Origin: G963662605 sp963667005
GTDB taxonomy: Bacteria > Bacteroidota > Ignavibacteria > Ignavibacteriales > Ignavibacteriaceae
Direction of reading: 5' to 3'
DNA: 64,000 nucleotides
Assembly: GCA_963667005.1 (NCBI GenBank)
Contig: OY762937.1
Coordinates: 3,844,001-3,908,000, forward strand
The position numbers were made by a program, and so were the translations under genes. Shown one piece after another: positions 9,277 through 17,387 of the stretch. The stretch's first letter is position 1. Each line of letters begins with the position of its first letter. Under the pieces are notes generated by a model. That model was not told where the DNA came from. It saw only the letters and a program-made list of their open reading frames with translations, and did no database searches.

Positions 9277-9305
9277 AAATTATCTATTTTTTTTCTTAAA
9301 TGCAA
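9277..9305 (-). promoter_or_regulatory. Possible promoter of the tRNA-Tyr to rpoC operon
   Basis: On the minus strand TTGCAT (9300-9305) and TAATTT (9277-9282) are separated by 17 bases, which would start transcription about 18 bases before tRNA-Tyr. The match to the sigma-70 consensus is only partial, and the call rests mostly on position. Confidence 0.3.
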
Positions 9306-9479
9306 CTTCGTTCTGTATTTTTTTGCTTTAGCTACGTAATTTATTACTATTTTTTTCCATTTCCAAGAACTTTCGTAGTAGAATATCCCTTCACACAGCT
9401 TTATTGTCTGTTTTTGGGGTTATTTTAAAAACTTAGCACCAAATTTAGCAGGAACTATGTAAAGAGTCAGCATTGCCTC

Positions 9480-9512
9480 AAAAAAAAGGCTGCCCGCTTG
9501 ACGGACAGCCTT
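9480..9512 (-). terminator. Rho-independent terminator of the lipoprotein operon
   Basis: An 11-pair stem (9486-9496 with 9502-9512, one G-U in minus-strand RNA) with a five-base loop. Reading the minus strand, it is followed by a run of T. It lies 32 bases after the stop of the DUF799 lipoprotein gene and closes that operon. Confidence 0.85.
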
Positions 9513-9544
9513 GAATATCTGGAACAATTGAAAAGATCAAATTG

Positions 9545-10219
9545 CTATTTAGTTTTGTCCCTCTTTTCGATTTTGACCAGCTGGTCTTGATTGTATTGAG
9601 GACTATATTTACCTGCCGGCATCGCTTTCATGATGTTTTCATTGACCTGCTTGGCAATCGGAACATAATCCTGAGTAGCAGTCTGAATCGCAGTTGCAAC
9701 TGCCGCAACCAACAGACCTGCTAAACCGCCTCCGGTATTACTGGCAGATGTATTAATCGTAACCTTATTATCATAGAACCAGAGGGTCTCTCCGCTCACC
9801 GTCGATTTCAGTTCGCAAGCAAGCTTTACTGTCACACTACCTGAGGTAATAAAGTAACTAGTGTTCCATTCCTCAATTTTCACGTAGAGAACAGCATCTG
9901 CCCCAAAGAAATCCCTAAATTTACTCAAAGGAACATTATTCATTGTTTCAGTGTCGAACAATCCTTCTTCTTTCAGAATTTCCGAGACCATTTCTATGGG
10001 GTAAACATAATAACCGGCTTCTGCCAATGGCTCTGTAATCGTTGTAAGATAATATTCTTTCGCTTCCGCGGCAGTGGATTTATTAATTGGTGGAAGGACG
10101 AGAATAGAGACCGGATGCGTTTTATACATATTTGGGGCAAACTCCTCTTTCGTAATCTTAGGAGCACAGCCAGCCAGTAATAGTGCAATAAGGGCAAATG
10201 ATAATACTATCTTTTTCAT
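9545..10219 (-). CDS. DUF799 (GNA1162-like) lipoprotein
   Basis: Exported lipoprotein of 224 residues with a lipobox LLLAGC (Cys18). The body (HPVSILVLPPINKSTAAEAKEYY and FFGADAVLYVKIEEWNTSY) matches the DUF799/GNA1162 family, whose known member from Neisseria is a surface-related lipoprotein with a TolB-N-like fold. It overlaps the DUF4810 gene by four bases (ATGA), so the two are translationally coupled. The molecular role of the family is not settled; an envelope-assembly role is inferred from the neighbouring CsgG-like gene. Confidence 0.85.
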   Translation of the reverse strand: MKKIVLSFALIALLLAGCAPKITKEEFAPNMYKTHPVSILVLPPINKSTAAEAKEYYLTTITEPLAEAGYYVYPIEMVSEILKEEGLFDTETMNNVPLSKFRDFFGADAVLYVKIEEWNTSYFITSGSVTVKLACELKSTVSGETLWFYDNKVTINTSASNTGGGLAGLLVAAVATAIQTATQDYVPIAKQVNENIMKAMPAGKYSPQYNQDQLVKIEKRDKTK

Positions 10220-10578
10220 TGTTTACCCCCTTTCATTGCTTCCTTTTTAATTCTTTGCACAAACACCAGTGATTCAGGATATAATGCGGCTTCTTGATCC
10301 ATATACTGCAATCCCTCGCTCTGCTCGCCGCCCTGAATGAGCATAAAGCCGTATTCTGCACAAATTCCAGGTGGTATTTTCTTGTGCTGTGTTGAAGCGT
10401 TTACGATAATATCTTTCAGCGTTTTTTTGAAAAGCGCCTTGGTAGTATCGGTCGTGGTCTTTTTATACTTGTAATAGTTCCCCGAATAGTCTGACCAATA
10501 ATACATTGATCGTTGGTGCGTCTGACATCCGTAAAAGAAAACTAAAATCAGGGCAAGAAGCAAAAACTTCATCTTCAT
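10216..10578 (-). CDS. DUF4810 lipoprotein
   Basis: Small lipoprotein of 120 residues; signal peptide MKMKFLLLALILVFFYGC with Cys18 as the lipidated residue. The segment MYYWSDYSGNYYKYKKTTTD, followed by a helical body with IPPGICAEYGFMLIQGG, is characteristic of DUF4810 proteins, which recur next to DUF799 and CsgG-family genes. It overlaps both neighbours by four bases. Function unknown. Confidence 0.82.
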   Translation of the reverse strand: MKMKFLLLALILVFFYGCQTHQRSMYYWSDYSGNYYKYKKTTTDTTKALFKKTLKDIIVNASTQHKKIPPGICAEYGFMLIQGGEQSEGLQYMDQEAALYPESLVFVQRIKKEAMKGGKQ

Positions 10579-10868
10579 GGTATTTGAACCTCCATAGTGG
10601 CTTGATTATCCAGAACAATATTCCGGTCGACAACAAGTTTATTATATCTGTAAACCGTAACTCTATGTTTTCCGGGCGTTAGTTGATAAACTTCAATTTT
10701 GGGATCCAAAATGAAAGCATTGCCCCCGTCAATGGACACGGTTGCTTCTGTAGTGACTCCGACAAATTTTAGAAAGCTCTTATCGGCCTTCTGGGTAATA
10801 GTTTCATTATATCCGCCACATGATGCCAGCAAAAAAGCCAGCATAAGAACGGCTGCAAACTTTTTCAT
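10575..10868 (-). CDS. Small PEGA-like lipoprotein
   Basis: Lipoprotein of 97 residues with lipobox LLASC (Cys17). The remainder has the rhythm of a PEGA-type beta domain (ATVSIDGG...YQLTPGKHRVTVYRYNKLVVD), a small surface-exposed fold of unknown ligand. It is inserted between the CsgG-like and DUF4810 genes, which in better-known clusters are adjacent. The ribosome site GGAGG precedes the ATG. Confidence 0.7.
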   Translation of the reverse strand: MKKFAAVLMLAFLLASCGGYNETITQKADKSFLKFVGVTTEATVSIDGGNAFILDPKIEVYQLTPGKHRVTVYRYNKLVVDRNIVLDNQATMEVQIP

Positions 10869-10877
10869 GCGATCCTC

Positions 10878-11825
10878 CTACTTTTCGAGTATATAATATT
10901 CTTCAAAATTTGCCGTTGGCAGTTCGCCCGATACTTTACTGCAAACGGAAAGTTCGGTTGTAACCTCACCGGGCACGAGAGAAATAACTTTAATCTTGCC
11001 GACTTCTTTGCCCGGCAGCTCGATCATAATGCCGGTTTGTGGATTCGGCACTTTCTGACCCTTTTTATATACTGTAAAGACATCGTTTTCTTTAATGCCC
11101 TGCAGCTGGCCACCGGATATCATATAGTTTCCCTGATCGTAGGCAAGCAGATATGATTTCCATGGTTTGTCAATCAGTTTCTCGTATATATTATTAACCA
11201 GTTTACCAATTGCTGCCGAGATTACCTTATCATTTAGCGTAGCATCGTAATCAGCATTGCTGCCGACTCCCAAAACCGTACCCGCTTCTGATGAGGCCTC
11301 GCCGGCTCCTTCTTCCGAGTAAATAATTTGACCTGTCTTTACATCAACCAATCTTACATACACTTTTGCATATGCAGTTTGTGTTTTTGTCCGGCTAAAC
11401 ACGCCAACATCGCTCGTCGTCTTCCTGCCAAATTCCGAAACGGATCCAAGAATAAGATAATCTGCAGGAATGTTTAACTCTGTCAGATTCGCCATCTGCT
11501 TCTCTTTATTGAGGTGTGCCAGGTCAGCTCTTTCAAGCATGATAAATTTATCAGTGGCAGTCAATTTTGCCGAAAAAATGTCCATGGCCTGTTTACCCAG
11601 GCGATCATCATTCTCGTCATGGAAAAAGCCCTGTCCGTATTTAGTTTCATTGGTAAAGCGTGCAATTGCAACTTTGCGTTTTAGTGAACGCTCAGGGTTT
11701 TGTAATGATTTGCTGATTGAGGGTGAATTTTGTGGGATAACCTTGGTTTCAGGTGGTCTAACGGTTGTACAAGCCTGAAAAAAAACGCACAGAACGACAG
11801 CCAGCAGTGCGAGTGCTTTATTCAT
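10878..11825 (-). CDS. CsgG family outer-membrane assembly lipoprotein
   Basis: Lipoprotein of 315 residues. The start at 11825 is chosen because AAGGAGG lies six bases upstream and the signal peptide MNKALALLAVVLCVFFQAC then ends in a lipobox; an earlier in-frame ATG would spoil it. The CsgG-type core (KVAIARFTNETKYGQGFF, DKFIMLERADLAHLNKEKQ, and VDVKTGQIIYSEEGAGEAS) is clear. CsgG proteins form secretion pores for curli, but no curlin-like gene is nearby, so this belongs with the CsgG/DUF4810/DUF799 lipoprotein group. It is the first gene of a four-gene operon. Confidence 0.85.
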   Translation of the reverse strand: MNKALALLAVVLCVFFQACTTVRPPETKVIPQNSPSISKSLQNPERSLKRKVAIARFTNETKYGQGFFHDENDDRLGKQAMDIFSAKLTATDKFIMLERADLAHLNKEKQMANLTELNIPADYLILGSVSEFGRKTTSDVGVFSRTKTQTAYAKVYVRLVDVKTGQIIYSEEGAGEASSEAGTVLGVGSNADYDATLNDKVISAAIGKLVNNIYEKLIDKPWKSYLLAYDQGNYMISGGQLQGIKENDVFTVYKKGQKVPNPQTGIMIELPGKEVGKIKVISLVPGEVTTELSVCSKVSGELPTANFEEYYILEK

Positions 11826-12428
11826 CTCGAGCCTCCTTATATGTGTAAAAATTCTCATCCTGTCCGGATAATATACTTGATGTCGGCAAATTGTGTCCGC
11901 CGGTCAAATTTCAATGTATTCAATGGTAATTAATCACATAAAATAGATACATCATTTTCGTGTGATTTCTGAAGAGTGGTTCTAAAATGAGAGCCCCCCA
12001 CTTTTCAGACATAAAGTCTAGTTGTCAAAATAGCATCAATTAGTTAGAAAATCAAGCTTTGGTTTGCAAATTGTAATTTTTACAACCCCATACATATAGA
12101 ACTTTATGACCGATTTTAATGTTTATTCTTATGATATGGAACAATGTTTTTACAATTATTTTTTCGTATTTTGAATATTATATATTTTCCGACCTCGACA
12201 CTGTTGTTTTCGAATATACTTTACTATCTTCGTTTGTCGAGATTATTTTTACTTTGTCCGTTTGCTGTATCGGTTTAAAGAAAGCTGTGTTGATGTATGA
12301 TATTTAAATTAGCTCTACACCAAATGCACTCTGGAATCGTGATACGTAGGTCAATGGCAAAGGCCATGTAAATTTTAGTACTTTCCCGCGGATTAAATAA
12401 ATTTATTTTAGTTAAGCGAGTCGTCACC
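11826..12428. other. AT-rich intergenic region between divergent genes
   Basis: About 600 bases separating the lipoprotein operon (leftward) from the histidine kinase (rightward). Both promoters must lie here. One open frame of 62 codons (12119-12307) has no ribosome site and looks like chance. I see no RNA gene or clear operator. Confidence 0.6.
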
Positions 12429-15278
12429 ATGGAACCGGACAGCAAAAAACTATCTCTTCAGCACAATGAGATTTCCAACATCATCCGTGATATTCTCGGA
12501 CTTACCGGAAGTTTTCACATTGACCCCAATGAACCTGTGCATGCCGACGAGGTAAAGCAACTCCTCGACCGTATCGAAAGCCGGGTATCCTCCCTGGCGG
12601 AAACTGTGCAAGATATTCAGGAATTCTTCAGTACGTCCGAGAGCCGAACCCGCATCGGATCCTGTTATGTTGATCTGGAAAGACGGACATGGGTTTGCAC
12701 GGAAGAAATTCATAGCATATTGGGTATTAACGATGCATTTCCTAAGGTGTTAGAAGCCTGGAGAATGTTAATCCATCCTGATGATTTAGAGCCGGTTATG
12801 GCGCATATTGATCAGACTCTTAAAGACAAATTAAACTTTAATTTCGATTTCCGCATAATCCGCTATAATGATAAAGCTGAACGCTGGATTATGGGATTAG
12901 GCGAAATTACATACGATACTTTCGGAAAGCCTATCTCGGTAACCAGCACTATACAAGACATCACAGAGAAAAAGATTCTTGAATTGGATCTGATTGAGAG
13001 CGAGGAACAATACCGTAATTTATTTGAGAACTCTGTTGTCGGTATGTATCAAACATCTCCCGACGGAACCATCTTACGCGTGAACAGAGCTTTGTGCGAT
13101 ATACTTGGATACTCTTCACCGGCAGAGTTGAAAACAAGAAATCTTGAGAAGGATGGTTTTTTATCAGGCTATGCAAGGGAGGAATTCAAAAGTGAAATAC
13201 AAAGCAAAGGCGTGATCTCCGGAAGAGAATCAGTTTGGTTGAAGAAAAACGGCCAGCGGGTATTTATTCGGGAACACGCCAGGATTGTTAAAAATCAATC
13301 CGGCGATATCCTCTATTATGAAGGCACCGTTGAAAACATCACTGAAAGAAAATTGGCTGAGCGGGCACTGCAGGAAAATATAGACCTGCTCAATTTGCAA
13401 AGCAGCAGAATGCCGATCGCACTGATGTATTGGAATGCAAAAGGATTGTTGATTGATTGCAATCCCGCGGCACTTAAGCTTTTCGGCTATGCGTTGGATG
13501 AAGTTCTTGGAAAACATGCCGCCGAGTTTTTTACGAGCCCTGCTATTCGTGAGAATATTCAGGTATTCGCAGAACGCATGTTATCCGGAGATATGCAGCC
13601 CAGATGTTCGAACGAAAATATCACAAAGAACGGGGATGTCATTCTTTGTGAGTGGACGAATATCCCGTATAATAATTTCGAAGGCAAGTTTGCCGGATTT
13701 ATATCCATTGTTCAGGATGTTACACTTCGACAAAACTTTCAGCGCGCTCTTTGGGAAAGTGAACGCCGGTACAAATCACTCGCACACCATGCACCCTTCC
13801 CGGTTATTCTGCTGCACAAAGTTGAGAATACGATTCTATACGCAAATACCGCGGCATTGAAAAAGTTTGATCTTAGTAAGGACGAAGCCTTCGGAAGGCA
13901 TATCAGAGAATTCTGTTCAGCGCCTGACTTCTGGAAACAAGCTGCAACATCACCGGAGAGCGGCGGAGCTAATCAGCTTCAAGAAATTGAACTTCATTCC
14001 TTCTATGGAAAAAAGTTCTGGGCTTTAGTTGATATCTCATACGCTCAATATGCAAATCAGCCCGCGATATTCATTTCGTTCTATGACATAACAGAAAGAA
14101 AAAAGATAGAAGAAGCTCTAATCAGTGCACGGCAAAGAGCAGATGAATTGAATAAATTGAAATCCGCGTTCCTGGCAAATATCAGCCATGAATTGCGTAC
14201 GCCTCTTATTGGAATTCTCGGGTACGCGGAAATGCTTCAAGAAAACCTCAATGAAGATAAGGATAAAGAGTTTGCCGGTATTATCCGTGAAAATGGTGGA
14301 AGACTGCTTGATACATTCAATCAGGTGTTGGAGTTAACACGGCTTCACTCGGAGGCGGTCAAAATTCAGGCATCGGAATTCAATATTCTGGATCTGGTAA
14401 AAGATAATTTACAAAGCTTCAAATCACTCATTGAGAAAAAGAATCTACTATTACAGCTTAAAGCAGACAGGCATGAAATCAATGTGTGCTTAGACAAAAA
14501 CATTGTCGGAAATATTATTAAGAATCTTGTCCATAACGCGATAAAATTTACTCATTCCGGAAATATTTTTGTGCGGATCGGCGAAGGAGTTAACACCGAC
14601 GGCGAATTCGTCAGCATCTCAATTCAGGATACCGGCATCGGTATACCGATTGAAAAACAATCTGCCATCTGGGAGGAGTTCCGCCAAGGCAGCGAGGGAT
14701 ACAGCCGCGCATTTGAAGGCGTTGGCTTAGGTTTGGCTTTAGTTAGAAAATATATCGAGCTGCTGAATGGTGAAATAATTCTTGAGAGCGAACCCGGTAG
14801 CGGTTCAACGTTCACTGTATTAATTCCGATTGCACAACCTGCACCGGAGTATTTGCGCGAAGGCACAGAGGTACAGCAGTATGTCGCCCGCACTAACACA
14901 GACGGCCATCCAAAACCGGAAGTCCTCTATATCGAAAACGATTCTTACGCCGTATCGGTCGCGAAACATTTCTTACGCGACTATTGTGTCCTTCATTCAG
15001 CCCGGACAATAGAAGAGATTGCAGAAAAGATCAAAAGACAAAAATTTGAAGCAATATTTATTGACACAAATCCCGAAGAGGGCCTTGACGGATTAAACAT
15101 TGCGCAATACATACGTACATTCCCTGATTACGAAAATGTACCCATTATCGGGATAACCGCTTTCACTATGGCACAAAAGCAGATAGAACTTCTTTTAAAA
15201 GGATGTACGCATTCAATCTCGAAGCCTTTCAAAAAGAACGATCTGCAAAAGTTGGTTTCGGGTATTCTGCATTTCTGA
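12429..15278 (+). CDS. Multi-PAS hybrid sensor histidine kinase
   Basis: Soluble hybrid kinase of 949 residues with no signal peptide or membrane segment. Four PAS domains lie at about residues 75-185, 190-310, 318-438 and 442-560; several are followed by the ITE(R/K)K linker. The HisKA H-box ISHELRTP has the phosphoaccepting H587. The HATPase domain shows NLVHNAIKFT, DTGIGIP and GVGLGLALV. A C-terminal receiver (about 830-949) retains its acidic pair, D879, the ITAFT threonine and the SKPF lysine, so a phosphorelay should work. No response regulator is adjacent, so the output partner and ligand are unknown. Confidence 0.93.
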   Translation: MEPDSKKLSLQHNEISNIIRDILGLTGSFHIDPNEPVHADEVKQLLDRIESRVSSLAETVQDIQEFFSTSESRTRIGSCYVDLERRTWVCTEEIHSILGINDAFPKVLEAWRMLIHPDDLEPVMAHIDQTLKDKLNFNFDFRIIRYNDKAERWIMGLGEITYDTFGKPISVTSTIQDITEKKILELDLIESEEQYRNLFENSVVGMYQTSPDGTILRVNRALCDILGYSSPAELKTRNLEKDGFLSGYAREEFKSEIQSKGVISGRESVWLKKNGQRVFIREHARIVKNQSGDILYYEGTVENITERKLAERALQENIDLLNLQSSRMPIALMYWNAKGLLIDCNPAALKLFGYALDEVLGKHAAEFFTSPAIRENIQVFAERMLSGDMQPRCSNENITKNGDVILCEWTNIPYNNFEGKFAGFISIVQDVTLRQNFQRALWESERRYKSLAHHAPFPVILLHKVENTILYANTAALKKFDLSKDEAFGRHIREFCSAPDFWKQAATSPESGGANQLQEIELHSFYGKKFWALVDISYAQYANQPAIFISFYDITERKKIEEALISARQRADELNKLKSAFLANISHELRTPLIGILGYAEMLQENLNEDKDKEFAGIIRENGGRLLDTFNQVLELTRLHSEAVKIQASEFNILDLVKDNLQSFKSLIEKKNLLLQLKADRHEINVCLDKNIVGNIIKNLVHNAIKFTHSGNIFVRIGEGVNTDGEFVSISIQDTGIGIPIEKQSAIWEEFRQGSEGYSRAFEGVGLGLALVRKYIELLNGEIILESEPGSGSTFTVLIPIAQPAPEYLREGTEVQQYVARTNTDGHPKPEVLYIENDSYAVSVAKHFLRDYCVLHSARTIEEIAEKIKRQKFEAIFIDTNPEEGLDGLNIAQYIRTFPDYENVPIIGITAFTMAQKQIELLLKGCTHSISKPFKKNDLQKLVSGILHF

Positions 15279-15357
15279 TCCGATTGCCCCGATTAGTTTT
15301 GCTGTTTTGTTTTCTATTTCTAACCCGCCTCATCAATTCGACTCATTTTGCAGAATC

Positions 15358-15390
15358 TTTTTATTAGTGTATATTGGACACTAATAAAAA
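15358..15390 (+). terminator. AT-rich hairpin after the kinase gene
   Basis: Perfect inverted repeat with 13-base arms (15358-15370 and 15378-15390), starting with T5 and ending with A5, loop of seven. It lies between the kinase and the pectate lyase gene, 79 bases beyond the kinase stop, and could terminate in either direction. An operator is also possible, since it is also 45 bases before the lyase start. Confidence 0.5.
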
Positions 15391-15435
15391 ACTGCTTTTC
15401 CTGATTCCCTGAATTTACATTATCGAAAGATATTC

Positions 15436-17079
15436 ATGCGTTATTTGCTTATAACTATATTGCTTTTATTACCCGCACAAATCTTTTCACAATTATTGGC
15501 ATTTCCGGAAGCCGAAGGGTACGGTAAATATTCTGCCGGGGGCAGATTCGGAAAAGTTATTGAGGTAACTAATCTGAATGATTCCGGTACAGGAAGTCTG
15601 CGCGCTGCAGTCACCGCGAGCGGTGCAAGAATTGTAGTGTTCCGGGTTTCAGGCACCATTTTCTTAAAGTCAGCACTTGATATATCCAAGGATTCAATTT
15701 ACATCGCGGGACAAACAGCACCCGGTGATGGAATCTGTATTGCCAACTGGACATTCACCAATTCAGCCAGTAATGTTATCATCAGATATCTTAGAGTCCG
15801 TACCGGAGATACCACCGCTTGTGTTGATGACGGATTCGGCGGACGCGGCGGCAATAATGTTATTATCGATCATTGTTCGGCCAGCTGGAGTATTGACGAA
15901 ACAATCTCATTCTATGAAAACACCAACTTCACTATGCAATGGTGCATCGCGAGTGAAAGCTTGTACAAATCACATCATCCAAAAGGCAATCACGGTTACG
16001 GTGGCATCTGGGGAGGATCAAAAGCATCGTTCCACCATAATTTAATGGCAAACCACTCAAGCCGTAATCCCCGATTTTCCGGAGTCGGCACAACAGTGGG
16101 TGCGTACAATATTGATTTCCGCAACAATGTTATTTTCAATTGGGGATTCAATAGCTCGTATGGCGGCGAAAGCGGAACATTCAACATGGTCGGCAATTAT
16201 TATAAATCCGGCCCCGCGACAACAAGCGGGACAAAATATAAAATACTTGAACCTTCGGATTCTGTAGGCAGATGGTTTGTTGACGGCAATTATGTTAATG
16301 GCAGCGCAACAATAACGGCAAATAACTGGAATGGCGGCGTACAAGGTACGTATACTTCATATGCAAAAGCGGCATCCCCGTTCGCTTATGAAGCGATCAA
16401 TCAACAAAGTCCGGAAGTTGCATACGGAAAAGTTTTATATACGGCAGGAGCTACACTTCCAAAACGCGACACGGTTGATACACGCATTATTGATGAAGTA
16501 ACAACAGGTGTTTGTCATTATGAAGGGACACAGTACGAGATTGATCATAGCACTCCCAACTCTTCTTTGAAATGCGGCATTATAGATTCACAAAAGGATG
16601 TTGGCGGATGGCCGGTATTGAGCTCAACCACTCCCCCCACCGATTCCGATCATGATGGTATGCCAGACACCTGGGAAACCGCACACGGATTAAATCCGAA
16701 CCTTGCGACTGACCGCAATACTATTGCTCCAAGCGGGTACACGTATATTGAAGAATACCTTAACGAGTTAGGTGCGTTTGTAACCGATGTTCAGAATAAT
16801 GAAATTCAAAAACCGCAGGGATTCAGTTTATCACAGAACTATCCGAATCCTTTTAACCCAACAACAAGAATTGCATACTCGCTGGACAAAACGCAGCAGG
16901 TCAGTTTGAAAATATTTAATCTGTTAGGCAAGGAAGTTGCGACATTAGTTAGCGAAGAAAAAACAGCGGGACACTACGAAGCAATCTTCAACGCTGCAGG
17001 ACTGCCAAGTGGAATCTATTTCTATCAACTCAAAGCCGGCAATCAATCCCAGACAAAAAAATTAACATTGCTCAAATAA
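15436..17079 (+). CDS. Secreted pectate lyase-like protein with T9SS sorting domain
   Basis: Protein of 547 residues with a signal peptide (MRYLLITILLLLPAQIFSQ). The body is a right-handed beta-helix of the polysaccharide lyase family 1 type, with AFPEAEGYGKYSAGGRFGKV at the start and HCSASWSIDETISFY and HHNLMANHSSRNPRFS in the active region. At about residue 405 comes a Ca2+-binding TSP3-like repeat (DSDHDGMPDTWETAHGLNP). The last ~85 residues are a type IX secretion sorting domain (SLSQNYPNPFNPTTRIAYSL). Inferred role: extracellular or surface-bound pectin/pectate degradation. The tail is duplicated in the DNA just downstream. Confidence 0.92.
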   Translation: MRYLLITILLLLPAQIFSQLLAFPEAEGYGKYSAGGRFGKVIEVTNLNDSGTGSLRAAVTASGARIVVFRVSGTIFLKSALDISKDSIYIAGQTAPGDGICIANWTFTNSASNVIIRYLRVRTGDTTACVDDGFGGRGGNNVIIDHCSASWSIDETISFYENTNFTMQWCIASESLYKSHHPKGNHGYGGIWGGSKASFHHNLMANHSSRNPRFSGVGTTVGAYNIDFRNNVIFNWGFNSSYGGESGTFNMVGNYYKSGPATTSGTKYKILEPSDSVGRWFVDGNYVNGSATITANNWNGGVQGTYTSYAKAASPFAYEAINQQSPEVAYGKVLYTAGATLPKRDTVDTRIIDEVTTGVCHYEGTQYEIDHSTPNSSLKCGIIDSQKDVGGWPVLSSTTPPTDSDHDGMPDTWETAHGLNPNLATDRNTIAPSGYTYIEEYLNELGAFVTDVQNNEIQKPQGFSLSQNYPNPFNPTTRIAYSLDKTQQVSLKIFNLLGKEVATLVSEEKTAGHYEAIFNAAGLPSGIYFYQLKAGNQSQTKKLTLLK

Positions 17080-17087
17080 TTGTAGGG
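17017..17087 (+). repeat. Direct repeat copy 1 (end of the lyase gene)
   Basis: A 71-base block covering the last codons, stop and first bases after the lyase gene. It recurs at 17199-17269, exactly 182 bases further on, with only scattered substitutions and no indel. Confidence 0.85.
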
Positions 17088-17109
17088 CGACTCTCCGAGT
17101 CGCCCACAA
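17080..17109. repeat. REP-like hairpin 1
   Basis: TTGTA followed by a perfect nine-pair stem GGGCGACTC / GAGTCGCCC around TCC (17085-17105). It directly follows the lyase stop and may also act as its terminator. Two relatives lie within 200 bases. Confidence 0.7.
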
Positions 17110-17142
17110 ATTCTCACCAACAATTCGAATCATCGCTATATT

Positions 17143-17171
17143 GCATGGTCGAGTCGGAGACTCAACCTACA
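17143..17171. repeat. REP-like hairpin 2 (inverted orientation)
   Basis: GGTCGAGTC / GACTCAACC around GGA (17147-17167), followed by TACAA. Read on the minus strand it begins TTGTAGGTTGAGTC, so it is the same family as hairpin 1 in the opposite orientation; the one plus-strand C-A mismatch is G-U on the minus strand. Confidence 0.65.
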
Positions 17172-17198
17172 AAATCGCATCGACCTGTCGGCGGAGTA

Positions 17199-17269
17199 TA
17201 TTTCTATCAACTCAAAGCCGGCAACCAATACCAAACAAAAAAATCAACATTGCTGAAATAATTGTAGGG
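17199..17269 (+). pseudogene. Second copy of the T9SS tail (fragment)
   Basis: Near-copy of 17017-17087. With the bases just before it, it would encode GGVYFYQLKAGNQYQTKK followed by STLLK and a stop, that is, the last strands of a sorting domain, but with no body upstream. It is a leftover of a duplication or of a lost neighbouring gene. Confidence 0.7.
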
Positions 17270-17290
17270 TGGGTTTGCTACCCGCCCACA
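17262..17290. repeat. REP-like hairpin 3
   Basis: TTGTA then GGGTGGGT / ACCCGCCC around five bases (17267-17287). It sits at the same place relative to the duplicated tail as hairpin 1 does to the gene, but with a different arm sequence, so arms vary while the TTGTAGGG lead-in is kept. Confidence 0.65.
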
Positions 17291-17387
17291 GCAAAAAAAA
17301 GGGTTTATAGACAATCCTCAATGTATGTTGATAAACTTGCGGAATTTATGTCGAGATACGTTATTATTAAAATGAACTAAAGTCTAT

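Noticed and set aside
10878..11825. Curli secretion system
   Set aside because: Only a CsgG-family pore is present; no curlin, CsgE or CsgF-like genes are nearby, and the neighbours fit the DUF4810/DUF799 lipoprotein cluster instead.
12119..12307. 62-codon rightward frame in the gap before the histidine kinase
   Set aside because: No ribosome site, strongly AT-rich composition and no recognisable protein character; treated as chance.
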